From Streptococcus equinus (GTDB taxonomy: Bacteria > Bacillota > Bacilli > Lactobacillales > Streptococcaceae), in NCBI RefSeq assembly GCF_900101445.1, contig NZ_FNKE01000003.1:48336-112335 (forward strand): DNA of 64,000 nucleotides, given 5' to 3'. Position numbers and translations under genes: made by a program. Under the pieces are notes generated by a model that was given only the letters and a program-made list of their open reading frames with translations, was not told the origin of the DNA and ran no database searches. Positions within the stretch are counted from its first letter, which is position 1. Every line of letters starts with the position of its first letter. This document shows positions 36,972-45,670 of this stretch, in pieces.

Positions 36972-38033
36972 TTAAATAAATTTCTTTTCAAATTTTCGAA
37001 CATTCTTTTCAAATATAGCTAAATTCGTCTTTTGAATCCCCCAGCCAATAGCTACTACCAAAATAAAAATTCCAATATCCCCTAGGAAGAAATTTCCAAT
37101 TTCCCAATCAACAACATTACTACCACTGATTCCTACTCCCCAAGCAAAAATAAATTGCAAAACATACATGGTAAGTGAAACTTGACCAACTTTACTAAAT
37201 AATGATATTAATTTTGGAAGTTTGCTTTCTAAATAAAGCAGGGTAGCAATAAAAATAAGACAGCCCCCAGTTCCGATTAATAATTCGAAACTTGATCCAC
37301 CTTGAGGGGCATCAACAAATAACATAGTCCAATTGATTTGACCAACATTATTTGGCCAAACTGCAAAATCACTGGCTGTTTTATCATAATTTGTCATCGT
37401 TATTTTTTCTGTAATTCTGAATAATTTTGGAAGTACATATAATGCAAATGATTTTGCTGGAATTAAAATTGTTGTTCCAAAAATTAAAAGATTTTTTTGG
37501 ATTTTGGGATTATTTAACTCCATACGACCTATTAAAATACCCAAACTAAAGACAGGGAGCCAAGCCACTGCAGATAGTGGACCTCCAGCAATATCTGCTA
37601 AAAGGACAGAACCTGATAAATAACTAAGTCCAATAACCATGATAATCGGACAAATAATATAACTTAATGAAATCCACAAAGTTAGCATTTCATCATCCAT
37701 ATCCAGAAATGGAATTGAAATTAAATAAAGTATTGCATAAGCTGGTAAAACAACTCCAAAAGGTGCATTAAGCAAAATAATACCATAGCCTATTAAATCA
37801 ATGAAAACTGATCTTACCAATATTTTTACTCGAAAAACTTTTTGACTTCCTAAGTGACCATATTTCTTAAACATAAGGCTATAGGAAATTCCCGAGCACA
37901 AAACAAATAGAATCATTGTATTGCCAGATACAAAGGCATTTGTACTATTTGAAGCAAAATGCTGAATATACATACCAATAACAGCAAGTCCTCGAATAGC
38001 ATCTAAAGCTAATAACCGTTTATTTGAAGGCAT
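36972..38033 (-). CDS. Acyltransferase-like polytopic membrane protein (DUF418/HGSNAT type)
   Basis: 353 residues with about ten hydrophobic helices. The start RLLALDAIRGLAVIGMYIQHF matches the N-terminal LDxxRG motif and catalytic-type His of heparan-alpha-glucosaminide acetyltransferase and DUF418/DUF1624 proteins. These move acyl groups across the membrane onto extracytoplasmic glycans. No partner hydrolase is fused. A weak TATAAT at 38083-38088 could be its -10. Its codon usage is AT-richer than the housekeeping neighbours, suggesting an accessory gene. Confidence 0.75.
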   Translation of the reverse strand: MPSNKRLLALDAIRGLAVIGMYIQHFASNSTNAFVSGNTMILFVLCSGISYSLMFKKYGHLGSQKVFRVKILVRSVFIDLIGYGIILLNAPFGVVLPAYAILYLISIPFLDMDDEMLTLWISLSYIICPIIMVIGLSYLSGSVLLADIAGGPLSAVAWLPVFSLGILIGRMELNNPKIQKNLLIFGTTILIPAKSFALYVLPKLFRITEKITMTNYDKTASDFAVWPNNVGQINWTMLFVDAPQGGSSFELLIGTGGCLIFIATLLYLESKLPKLISLFSKVGQVSLTMYVLQFIFAWGVGISGSNVVDWEIGNFFLGDIGIFILVVAIGWGIQKTNLAIFEKNVRKFEKKFI

Positions 38034-38142
38034 TTTTTTCCTCTTTCATCAGTTTTTATCAGTTGTTCAACCTGATATAGCTATTATAAAATCTTGTTAT
38101 TATCTTCTTTTTCAAAAGTTGTAAAATATTTGTAAATAAAAA

Positions 38143-38166
38143 ATAAGTAGCCATATAGCTACTTAT
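38143..38166 (-). terminator. Terminator overlapping the end of the TCS operon
   Basis: A 9-bp stem (38143-38151 with 38158-38166) followed on the minus strand by TTTTTTATT. The stem overlaps the stop codon of the secreted PepSY-like gene. Confidence 0.75.
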
Positions 38167-38728
38167 CCTTTTGATAATAAATAATTTTTCCTGTTGCTTT
38201 ATCCAGTCCCATTTCAGCGACAGTCTCTCTATTATCATTCAATACTAAATATAAGGTATCTGCCTCATCTTCTTTCACCGTTTCCTCTATAGATGCACTT
38301 GTAAATTTCACCTCTGACAATTGCCAAAAATCGGTTGCAATTTTATCGAGTTCCTCACCAGTTTTTTCAGATTCTCCACCTGTAATTTCTGCATTAAGAG
38401 TAATAATTTTTTGTGTTTCCATGTCCATTGATAGTTGATATTTTTCTTTTTCCTTGCTGACCGTTAGCATCCAGTAATTCGAATGATTCTCAATATTTGA
38501 AATATCAACTGTATAGGATTTCTGCGAGAATTTTTTATCATAAATTTTCTCAAGAACTTGAAGCATTTTTTTCTTAATAATTTCTGTCTTAATGTTGTTA
38601 TTAGAAGCAATCAGTATATCATAATTTAATTCCTCATGATAAACCTTATTTAGTGCCATTGGTTGAAACATCATCATACCAAATAAAAATAGCAAAAAAA
38701 CTATTGCTCCAACTATTTTCTTAAGCAT
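38159..38728 (-). CDS. Membrane-anchored PepSY-like protein of a two-component operon
   Basis: 189 residues. One N-terminal hydrophobic segment (about 4-24), then an extracytoplasmic part built of two similar ~60-residue units, the second ending in AEMGLDKATGKIIYY, reminiscent of PepSY domains. I chose the ATG at 38728 because AAGGAG lies 7 bp before it; it overlaps the kinase gene by 8 bp. Its position suggests that it modulates the histidine kinase or is an output of the system; the family call is tentative. Confidence 0.65.
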   Translation of the reverse strand: MLKKIVGAIVFLLFLFGMMMFQPMALNKVYHEELNYDILIASNNNIKTEIIKKKMLQVLEKIYDKKFSQKSYTVDISNIENHSNYWMLTVSKEKEKYQLSMDMETQKIITLNAEITGGESEKTGEELDKIATDFWQLSEVKFTSASIEETVKEDEADTLYLVLNDNRETVAEMGLDKATGKIIYYQKDK

Positions 38729-40133
38729 GCTCAAACTCCTTTTGACGAATTTTAACTCTCGTTCCCTTATTTAACTCACTATTGATAGTAATATCAAAAT
38801 CTAAAAGTTCAGCAATATCATGAACAAGACTCATTCCTAAACCAAAACCATTTTTCAAGGTAGAACGAGACTTGTCGACAGTATAAAAAGGTTCAAAAAT
38901 CTTTTCTAAATCCTCTTCAGAAATACCATTTCCGTTATCACTGATGATAATTTCATTTGGCGATAGCTTAACATTAAGTAAACGTTCCTGTTTCTCACGA
39001 CTTGCTTTAATACCATTATCAATAATATTCAATAAAAGTGTCCGTAAGAGAAAAGCATCTGTTTCTAGATAACATTTTTCACCCTCAACAGTAAATTGTA
39101 TGTCTTCCCTTTCTATGACTTGTTTTAGACTAGCTTGAATATCTTCCATAAAACTTAAAAGTTCTATCATCTCTAGCTTAACTTCACTTTTATCAAGAGA
39201 AATTAAGCGGAATAGATTCTCTGATAACTGCTCAATGCGTTTACCATTTTGATAAATCTGAGTAAAGACGTAAGGAAGTTTATCAACGTCGTTTACCTTT
39301 TCTTGTCCCTTATACAAACTAGAATAACCAATAATTGCAGTTAAAGGAGTTCTAATTTCATGCGTTAACGCACTTATAAAACGTTCCTGCTGCTGATTTT
39401 TTAATTCTAAAGCATTTACATGGTAATTGATCTTATGTGACATATCATTTACTTGATCACTCAACGTTTGAATTTCTTCTATTTCTGAGATGGTTTCAAT
39501 TTCTCCAGTGTAATCTTGTTTGGCTAAATTCTGAATTTTTTTCAATAAATCACTTAAAGGGCGGCTAATTTGGATACTTAATTTTCCAATAATAAATCCT
39601 GCCACCAACAATGAAAAGATATTAAAAATGAGTAAGTAAAAAAAGAATAAATAGCGTTGTTGATAACTACTTTCAACATTAAGATAGTAAACTAAATGAT
39701 ATGTTTGATTTTTTAATTCTAATTTTCTTGATAAAATCAAAAAATGATTTCCATCTTCCTTGGTAAGAAGATAAGAAATATCATTTCCTTTTGCCTTTAG
39801 CAAATCCTTGGGCACTTTGTAATTATCATTGCTCTGATAAATACTCTTCCCTTTTTGATTTAAAAATTCTAACTCTTGTTGATAACCATTTGTAGTAAGA
39901 TTCAAATAACTATATGCTCTCTCACGAATGATTTCTTCTGCAGTCATGTAAGATGATTGTTTATTTTCATCATTGACATAAGCATAGATATTAGCAAATG
40001 TTTGAAAAGCGACAGTTTTATTTTGATTAAAACTATTAATAAACAAAATTTGAATCAGCAACAATGAAAAGACATTTAGCAAAACAGCAAAGAGACAAGT
40101 AATTTTTACAAAAAGATAGCGATTCAATTTCAT
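38721..40133 (-). CDS. Sensor histidine kinase
   Basis: 470 residues. Two transmembrane helices (about 8-32 and 160-183) enclose a ~125-residue extracellular sensor domain. HAMP is about 185-240, then the HisKA H-box ALTHEIRTPLTA with His258, N-box NIIDNGIKA, G1 ISDNGNGISEE and G2 GFGLGMSLV. Its start overlaps the response regulator stop by 4 bp. The stimulus is unknown. Confidence 0.94.
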   Translation of the reverse strand: MKLNRYLFVKITCLFAVLLNVFSLLLIQILFINSFNQNKTVAFQTFANIYAYVNDENKQSSYMTAEEIIRERAYSYLNLTTNGYQQELEFLNQKGKSIYQSNDNYKVPKDLLKAKGNDISYLLTKEDGNHFLILSRKLELKNQTYHLVYYLNVESSYQQRYLFFFYLLIFNIFSLLVAGFIIGKLSIQISRPLSDLLKKIQNLAKQDYTGEIETISEIEEIQTLSDQVNDMSHKINYHVNALELKNQQQERFISALTHEIRTPLTAIIGYSSLYKGQEKVNDVDKLPYVFTQIYQNGKRIEQLSENLFRLISLDKSEVKLEMIELLSFMEDIQASLKQVIEREDIQFTVEGEKCYLETDAFLLRTLLLNIIDNGIKASREKQERLLNVKLSPNEIIISDNGNGISEEDLEKIFEPFYTVDKSRSTLKNGFGLGMSLVHDIAELLDFDITINSELNKGTRVKIRQKEFEHA

Positions 40134-40798
40134 AATTTCACCAACTTATATCCTACTTTATAGACTGTTTGTAATTCTTGACTCAAATCTAACTTATCGC
40201 GTAATTGTCTAACATGAACATCTACCGTTCGAGTGCCACCCATATAATCAAAATTCCAAACATCCTCTAACAATAAATCACGACTTAGTGCGATATTTTG
40301 ATGTTGTAAAAAATAAACCAACAAATCAAATTCTTTAGCTGTTAAATCAACTAGGTGTCCATTCTTTTTAACCAAGCGCTCTTGTTGTTGAACCTCAATA
40401 TCTTTGTAAATTAGAGAAGTACCTATTTCAACCTTTGGTCTTCTCCTCAAAATAACTTCAATCCGAGCTAAAAGTTCAATTGGCTCAAAAGGCTTAACAA
40501 CATAATCTTCCGCCCCTAGCTTGAGTCCCATGACACGATCTTGAACAGATACTTTTGCTGTTAAAAAAAGAATTGGAATATCAATATGTTTACACTTCAT
40601 CTCTTGCAACACTTGATAACCATCCTTCACAGGAAGCATGATATCAAGCAAAATTAAATCAAAATGTTCCTTTTCAATGAAATCTAATGCTTCTTGACCA
40701 TCAACCGCTTCTTGAAAAGTATAATTTTCTAATTGTAAAGTCATCTTGATGACATCGCGAATTGACTGTTCATCATCAACAATTAAGATATGTGCCAT
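40130..40798 (-). CDS. OmpR-family response regulator
   Basis: 222 residues. Receiver domain with the acidic pair DDE at 8-10, phospho-acceptor Asp52 (LLDIMLP) and Lys in FLTAK near 100; C-terminal winged helix with GGTRTVDVHVRQLRDKL. First gene of an operon with its kinase and the PepSY-like protein. GGAGGAG lies upstream of the ATG. The target genes are not evident, but the flanking membrane genes are candidates. Confidence 0.94.
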   Translation of the reverse strand: MAHILIVDDEQSIRDVIKMTLQLENYTFQEAVDGQEALDFIEKEHFDLILLDIMLPVKDGYQVLQEMKCKHIDIPILFLTAKVSVQDRVMGLKLGAEDYVVKPFEPIELLARIEVILRRRPKVEIGTSLIYKDIEVQQQERLVKKNGHLVDLTAKEFDLLVYFLQHQNIALSRDLLLEDVWNFDYMGGTRTVDVHVRQLRDKLDLSQELQTVYKVGYKLVKL

Positions 40799-40850
40799 AG
40801 TCTCCTCCTCGTGTTCATTTTACCAAAAGCACTTCTATTTTACACATAAT

Positions 40851-41459
40851 TCACTCACTTTCTGCTGTCGAAAAAACTAAAATCCAGAATTGTAAAATAG
40901 TGTATCCTAAAACAAATTGCAATCCATTCTGAGGTAAAACATCAATCAACTCTTTTACAACTAATAAAGGATTACTAATGATATCCCACGAATTAAGACG
41001 CGCATAACGTCCAATGTGAATTGCAAAACTCGATAGTAACGAAAGCCCAACAAAAAAGAAAATGCGGCCTTTTCCCCAATACAGAGGGTAAAACTTCAAA
41101 AACTCTTTAATACTTTCAATGCCACAAAATACACCAAATAAAATGCTTGAAATAAAGGCAAAATAAAGAGCCAAGCAAGATGAATCTGCCAAAATATTAC
41201 CAACAAATTCCATATGAACAATATCTGTTAGCATGTAAAAAGTATTTGGATAAAAGAAAAACCAACAGACAACTAAGATCCGCGCAAATACGCTCGTCTG
41301 ATGTCTTATCGCATTTGCTACTAGTATAAAATAATAAGCCACTGCTGATAAAATCATATTCCACACCAAATCTGGACCATAAAAATCAATAAAGTTAATA
41401 TAAAAAGCATTACCGATTAAAATAATTGGAATTAAATACCCTATTTTTAGTTTAAACAA
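40851..41459 (-). CDS. DUF1361 membrane protein, copy 1
   Basis: 202 residues with six to seven hydrophobic helices. It carries the motifs shared with the paralogue at 43155: FFYPNTFYMLTDIVHM (about 72-87), FGVFCGIES and FAIHIGRYARLNSWDI (about 145-160). DUF1361 proteins have no established function. It lies upstream of the two-component genes on the same strand with a 52-bp gap, so read-through is possible. Confidence 0.85.
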   Translation of the reverse strand: MFKLKIGYLIPIILIGNAFYINFIDFYGPDLVWNMILSAVAYYFILVANAIRHQTSVFARILVVCWFFFYPNTFYMLTDIVHMEFVGNILADSSCLALYFAFISSILFGVFCGIESIKEFLKFYPLYWGKGRIFFFVGLSLLSSFAIHIGRYARLNSWDIISNPLLVVKELIDVLPQNGLQFVLGYTILQFWILVFSTAESE

Positions 41460-41573
41460 TAATATATCCTCTTCATTTCATATTTTTTAATCAAGGCAAA
41501 GGATAATATAACCAAAAGAAATACCAAACTGATTTTTAATATGTAAAAAAGTTGTAAAATATTTCGCTACACA

Positions 41574-41611
41574 AAAAAAGCTGAAGGCGAGAGAACGATA
41601 CCTTCAGCTTT
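41574..41611 (-). terminator. Terminator of the purine permease gene
   Basis: AAAGCTGAAGG pairs with CCTTCAGCTTT (41577-41611 overall) and is followed on the minus strand by a run of T. Confidence 0.85.
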
Positions 41612-41627
41612 ATTGAAAACTTTTATT

Positions 41628-43049
41628 TTATAGAATTGCCAAGCTAACAAAGTTAAGAATAAACAATGCATCTAAAACCCACATAACAGCGTGAACTTCT
41701 TTTGCTTGACCTCTTACAATTTTAACAAGTGTGTAAGTGATGAATCCAGCAGCAATACCATAAGTAATGCTGTAACTGAATCCCATAAAGATTGATGTGA
41801 AGAATGCTGGCACTGCTTCTCCAAGATCATCCCATTTAACATGTTTAAGATTTGAAAGCATCATGATACCAACAATGATAAGAATTGGAGCAGTTGCTTG
41901 TGTAGGGACGATTGAAACAAGTGGACTAAAGAAACTTGAAATAGCAAATAGTACAGCAACTGTAAGAGCAGTCAAACCTGTACGACCACCAGCTCCGATA
42001 CCAGCTGCTGATTCAACGTAAGTTGTAACGTTTGAAGTACCTGCGATAGCACCCAATGTTGTACCAACTAGGTCAGAGTAAAGCGCACGGTCAAGTTTTT
42101 TAGATTCTTTATTACCACCAGTTGTTGTGATAATACCAACTTTTGCACCAGTACCAACAAGTGTACCAATTGTATCAAAGATATCTGTCAATGAGAAAGC
42201 AAGGATTGCCATCAAGACACCTGGAATACGTGAAGCATCTGAGAACAATGAACCAAGACCTTGACTACCTAGAGCAACACCAAAGATTTTTTTCAAATCA
42301 TTGATTGATGCAGATAGATTAGTTGCTTCCCAGTCGACTGAACCAAGGTCAACAACACCGATTAAAATACCAATAATAGTTGTTGCTGCGATTGAAAGAA
42401 TAACGCCTCCGCGAACCCCTTTAACAATAAGCAAGATTGAAATTGCAAGTCCAATCAAAGCAAGGATAACGCCTGGGTTATCAAAAGCGACCAAACCTGG
42501 CGTAGCTGATGAGTTAGCTGTAATAGATGCAAGACCTTTATCAGCTCCAGTACCAGCTACTGTGTATGTACCAGCATCAATAGAGAATTTCAAGAAACCA
42601 GCATTTTTAATTCCAACATAAGCAAGGAAAATACCGATACCAGCTGAAATAGCTGATTTCAACGCTGCTGGAATTGATTCAATAATCAATCGACGAATTT
42701 TAGTTACTGTGATAAATAGTGAAATGAGACCACAGATGAAAACCATAGCAAGTGCTTCTTGCCAAGTATATCCGAGGGCAAAAACAACTGTATATGTGAA
42801 GAAGGCGTTAAGTCCCATACCTGGTGCTTGCGCATATGGAAGATTAGCGTAGAAGGCCATCATCAATGTACCTACAACAGCACCGATAATTGTAGCAAGG
42901 AACACACCTTGTGTAGGCATTCCAGCTTGTGAAAGGATTGATGGGTTAACGAACAATACATATGACATTGCAAAGAATGTTGTTAAACCAGCAGTTACTT
43001 CTCTACGAACATTTGTACCATGTTCTTTAAGTTTAAAAAACTTTTCCAT
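41628..43049 (-). CDS. NCS2 family purine permease (AzgA-like guanine/hypoxanthine transporter)
   Basis: 473 residues with about 12-13 helices. Family motifs are REVTAGLTTFFAMSYVLFVNPSIL at the start, APGMGLNAFFTY, the LTDIFDTIGTLVGTG core (about 300) and TSNVTTYVESAAGI. It should take up guanine, hypoxanthine or adenine by proton symport. I chose ATG at 43049 (MEKFFKLKEHGT), the standard family start, although AAGGAG is 13 bp away. The promoter lies in the gap after the next upstream gene. No purine riboswitch was recognised in the short leader. Confidence 0.92.
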   Translation of the reverse strand: MEKFFKLKEHGTNVRREVTAGLTTFFAMSYVLFVNPSILSQAGMPTQGVFLATIIGAVVGTLMMAFYANLPYAQAPGMGLNAFFTYTVVFALGYTWQEALAMVFICGLISLFITVTKIRRLIIESIPAALKSAISAGIGIFLAYVGIKNAGFLKFSIDAGTYTVAGTGADKGLASITANSSATPGLVAFDNPGVILALIGLAISILLIVKGVRGGVILSIAATTIIGILIGVVDLGSVDWEATNLSASINDLKKIFGVALGSQGLGSLFSDASRIPGVLMAILAFSLTDIFDTIGTLVGTGAKVGIITTTGGNKESKKLDRALYSDLVGTTLGAIAGTSNVTTYVESAAGIGAGGRTGLTALTVAVLFAISSFFSPLVSIVPTQATAPILIIVGIMMLSNLKHVKWDDLGEAVPAFFTSIFMGFSYSITYGIAAGFITYTLVKIVRGQAKEVHAVMWVLDALFILNFVSLAIL

Positions 43050-43120
43050 TTTTAAATGGTTTCTCCTTTTAATAAGGTTAATGATAGTCGCTTTTTCTTC
43101 TATTTCCGAACGACTTATAT

Positions 43121-43149
43121 ATTCTATCAAAAGATTGTTCAGTTTTCAA
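43121..43149 (-). promoter_or_regulatory. Promoter of the purine permease gene
   Basis: Minus strand: TTGAAA (43144-43149), 17-bp spacer, TAGAAT (43121-43126) with TGA in front (extended -10). The leader is about 65 nt. Confidence 0.7.
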
Positions 43150-43154
43150 TAACT

Positions 43155-43754
43155 TTATTTAAAATTTTCACGATCTAAAAAAATAAGACATAAAACCTGT
43201 AAAAAAGTAAAGCCAAGCACGAAATGAATAGCATTCCAGCTAATCACATTCAAGATTTCATCAATCACTAGGCCAGGTCTAGTGAAAATATCCCAAGAAT
43301 TTAGCCTTGCATAACGTCCAATATGAATCGCAAAACTCGAAACAAAAGATAGAATTAAGATAAAAAACATTCGGATATAATAATTTTTCAACTTAAAAGT
43401 CACCACAATGTTCTTCACACTTTCAATGCCACATAGAACTCCAAATAAAATACTAGACACATACAACATGTACAGAATCAAGCTAGTTTTATTCCACAAG
43501 ACCGAATCGGTAAAATTCATATGAACAATATCAGTTAACATGTAAAAAGTGTTCGGATAGAAAAACAACCATAAGAGACCACTTACCCATCTCATCACTT
43601 TGTGTTTTGTATAATAGGAAAGAAGTGAAAAATCAAGAGCTAGCAGCGCCAGAAACATGTTCCATACCAGATCTGGACCTTGCAAATGATAGTAATAAAT
43701 GCCAAACGAAATGATTCCAAAAAAGATGTGGATCAAAACATTCTTTTTAACCAT
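43155..43754 (-). CDS. DUF1361 membrane protein, copy 2
   Basis: 199 residues with about seven helices. It shares with copy 1 (40851) the start YxHLQGPDLVWNM, FFYPNTFYMLTDIVHM, FGVLCGIES and FAIHIGRYARLNSWDI, so the two are clear paralogues. Function unknown. It lies between the purine permease and a third, more distant, member. Confidence 0.85.
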   Translation of the reverse strand: MVKKNVLIHIFFGIISFGIYYYHLQGPDLVWNMFLALLALDFSLLSYYTKHKVMRWVSGLLWLFFYPNTFYMLTDIVHMNFTDSVLWNKTSLILYMLYVSSILFGVLCGIESVKNIVVTFKLKNYYIRMFFILILSFVSSFAIHIGRYARLNSWDIFTRPGLVIDEILNVISWNAIHFVLGFTFLQVLCLIFLDRENFK

Positions 43755-43820
43755 ATTTTCTCCCCCTTTCTTAAGGCCTATTATAGCAAAAAAGCCCTAA
43801 AATTACCCTTTAAAACAAGT

Positions 43821-43849
43821 AATGGAGACGAGAATACCTCGCCTCCATT
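43821..43849 (-). terminator. Terminator after DUF1361-like copy 3
   Basis: A 12-bp stem (43821-43832 with 43838-43849). The single A/C mismatch on the plus strand is a G-U pair in minus-strand RNA, indicating minus-strand use. Confidence 0.65.
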
Positions 43850-43855
43850 TTTCTA

Positions 43856-44440
43856 TTAATCATTATCAAGAACAACAAACATCATGACCTGAACGACCAT
43901 CAACCCAAGAATAAAAGGCATGTTAATCGTCGATAAAGCTTTCGCTGCTTCCTCAAAGATATTCAAGTGTTGGTTAATAATTACCTTCCACGTAATTCCT
44001 AATGTTCGGAGTACCTGAAAAAGTAAACTTGCAAAGAATGCTACTCCCATCACAAAGAATACTTGAATATACTGATTTAATTTCAAAGGTTTTAAAATCA
44101 TTCGTAAGCTTAGTGTCCCTGCAACCAATGAAAATACTAGCACTGCCAAATAAATCATAAATGATGTCATCCCATCAGCAGACCATAAAACGGATGTCGC
44201 CCATGATCTATCTGCCACACTAAACAAAACATTTAAATTATTCGGGTAGAAAAAACACCATAAGACAAATGCTGCCACTCGTAGAACAATGTGCTTAAAA
44301 TAAAAAACGAAAAATCCCATTTCCACTGTTAACAATGAAAATAGCACATCATTCATCAGCCCATTACTGTCTGCATGAAAGAAAGTAATGCTTAAAATGA
44401 TCCCTAATGCAAACACATGACTCCAAAAAATTTTATACAT
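43856..44440 (-). CDS. DUF1361-like membrane protein, divergent copy 3
   Basis: 194 residues from ATG 44440 (GAGG 8 bp upstream). About six helices. The motif LWCFFYPNNLNVLFSVADRSW corresponds to FFYPNTFYMLTDIVHM of copies 1 and 2, but the second motif IGRYARLNSWDI is degenerate here (RTLGITWKVI). It is therefore a diverged relative. Function unknown; divergent from the HAD gene at 44527. Confidence 0.7.
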   Translation of the reverse strand: MYKIFWSHVFALGIILSITFFHADSNGLMNDVLFSLLTVEMGFFVFYFKHIVLRVAAFVLWCFFYPNNLNVLFSVADRSWATSVLWSADGMTSFMIYLAVLVFSLVAGTLSLRMILKPLKLNQYIQVFFVMGVAFFASLLFQVLRTLGITWKVIINQHLNIFEEAAKALSTINMPFILGLMVVQVMMFVVLDND

Positions 44441-44511
44441 TATCGCAACCTCATTTTTTATTAAAACCATTATATCATACCTACTTTTCTTTTTCTTTGC
44501 CACTCTTTTTT

Positions 44512-44519
44512 GTTATAAT
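44512..44519 (+). promoter_or_regulatory. Extended -10 giving a probably leaderless HAD mRNA
   Basis: TGTTATAAT has its last T at 44519. Placing this base at -7 puts the transcription start at 44526, within one base of the ATG at 44527. No ribosome-binding site precedes that ATG. Confidence 0.6.
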
Positions 44520-44526
44520 AACACCT

Positions 44527-45342
44527 ATGACAAAGAAAAAAATGATTGCTCTTGATTTGGATGGCACGCTGCTACGCAGTGACAATACCATCTCAGATTA
44601 TACTGTTGATACGATTAAAAAAATACAAGAAAAAGGTCACAAGGTCGTTATTGCGACAGGTCGTCCATACCGCATGGCTCTTGAGCACTACCGCCGCTTA
44701 CAACTTGAAACACCTATGATTACCTTTAACGGTTCCTTGACACACCTTCCCGAAAAAAAATGGGACTTTGAACACAGCGTCACTATCGATAAACAATACC
44801 TGCTTGATGTCCTAGACATCCAAAAAAGTATCCAAGCAGACTTTATCGCTAGTGAATACCGTAAAAAATTCTTCATCAGTGCCGATAATCACGACATCAT
44901 CAATCCACAACTTTTTGGTGTTGATAAAATCACCGATAAAATGACACTTGATGTAACAAAAATTACCGAAAATCCAAATGGTCTTTTGATGCAAACTCAT
45001 CACGAGGACAAATACGCTCTTGCCGATGAAATGCGCAAATACTTCAACCACGAAATCGAAATTGATTCATGGGGCGGACCACTTAATATCTTGGAATTCT
45101 CACCTAAAGGCGTCAACAAAGCCTATGCTCTCAAGTACTTACTAAAAACTCTAAACATGAACCGAGAAGACTTGATTGCCTTTGGTGATGAACACAACGA
45201 CACTGAAATGTTGACCTTCGCTGGGACAGGCTACGCCATGAAAAACGCTAGCGATGTTCTCCTACCATTTGCTGATAAACAAACAGACTTCACCAATGAA
45301 GAAGACGGTGTTGCGAAAGAATTAGCGAAAATTTTTCTATAA
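44527..45342 (+). CDS. Cof-type HAD-IIB phosphatase
   Basis: 271 residues. Motif I DLDGTLL (residues 8-14), motif II ATGRPYR (about 42-48), and motif IV GDEHNDTEML (about 218-227), with a Cof-type cap domain. A paralogue of the protein at 12045. Substrate unknown; family members act on sugar and vitamin phosphates. ATG 44527 gives the family start (MTKKKMIALDLDGTLL); the open frame extends upstream to 44407 but crosses the divergent gene and the -10. Confidence 0.9.
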   Translation: MTKKKMIALDLDGTLLRSDNTISDYTVDTIKKIQEKGHKVVIATGRPYRMALEHYRRLQLETPMITFNGSLTHLPEKKWDFEHSVTIDKQYLLDVLDIQKSIQADFIASEYRKKFFISADNHDIINPQLFGVDKITDKMTLDVTKITENPNGLLMQTHHEDKYALADEMRKYFNHEIEIDSWGGPLNILEFSPKGVNKAYALKYLLKTLNMNREDLIAFGDEHNDTEMLTFAGTGYAMKNASDVLLPFADKQTDFTNEEDGVAKELAKIFL

Positions 45343-45349
45343 ATTTCTG

Positions 45350-45376
45350 AAAAACTTCTTTTTAGGAAGTTTTTTC
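45350..45376 (+). terminator. Terminator after the HAD gene
   Basis: AAAAACTTC (45350-45358) pairs with GAAGTTTTT (45366-45374) and is followed by a T-rich run. Confidence 0.8.
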
Positions 45377-45399
45377 TTTTTTTCATCGTTTTCAAAACC

Positions 45400-45505
45400 T
45401 TTTCATGATTCTTTCAAAAAACATAGCATTTTTCCCGAACATTATTTTGCGAATTATACAATTTAATCGCTTTATTTTGCGGGTTTCTGAAAATTTTTCA
45501 TGATT
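45400..45505. repeat. Direct repeats upstream of the man promoter
   Basis: The 11-mer TTTTCATGATT occurs at 45400-45410 and 45495-45505. Between them TTATTTTGCG occurs twice, with GAATT and GGGTT after it. These lie 25-130 bp upstream of the -35 and may be activator or repressor sites. Nothing else was recognised in this interval. Confidence 0.4.
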
Positions 45506-45530
45506 TCTGTTATTTTTTCTCAAAAAGCTA

Positions 45531-45559
45531 TTGCATTTTTTGTGAAAACGTTTTACAAT
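45531..45559 (+). promoter_or_regulatory. man operon promoter with cre in the spacer
   Basis: -35 TTGCAT (45531-45536), 17-bp spacer, -10 TACAAT (45554-45559). The near-perfect palindrome TGTGAAAACGTTTTACA (45541-45557) fits a catabolite response element and covers spacer and -10, so CcpA binding should block initiation. A ~100-nt leader follows. Confidence 0.8.
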
Positions 45560-45670
45560 AATATCGTTCTTAAAATTTCCTTGGAACGGAAAAGAATTGC
45601 CGAGCTTGCTCGGAAGGAGATTATTCTTTTTTGTTTCAACGAAAAATAATCATAAGGAGGAAGAACAAGA

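Noticed and set aside
42301..42621. 106-codon plus-strand ORF opposite the purine permease
   Set aside because: Complement of a membrane protein gene with intact family motifs; no start signals.
43050..43120. Possible purine riboswitch before the permease
   Set aside because: The leader is only about 65 nt and lacks the conserved loops and P1 core of the purine aptamer.
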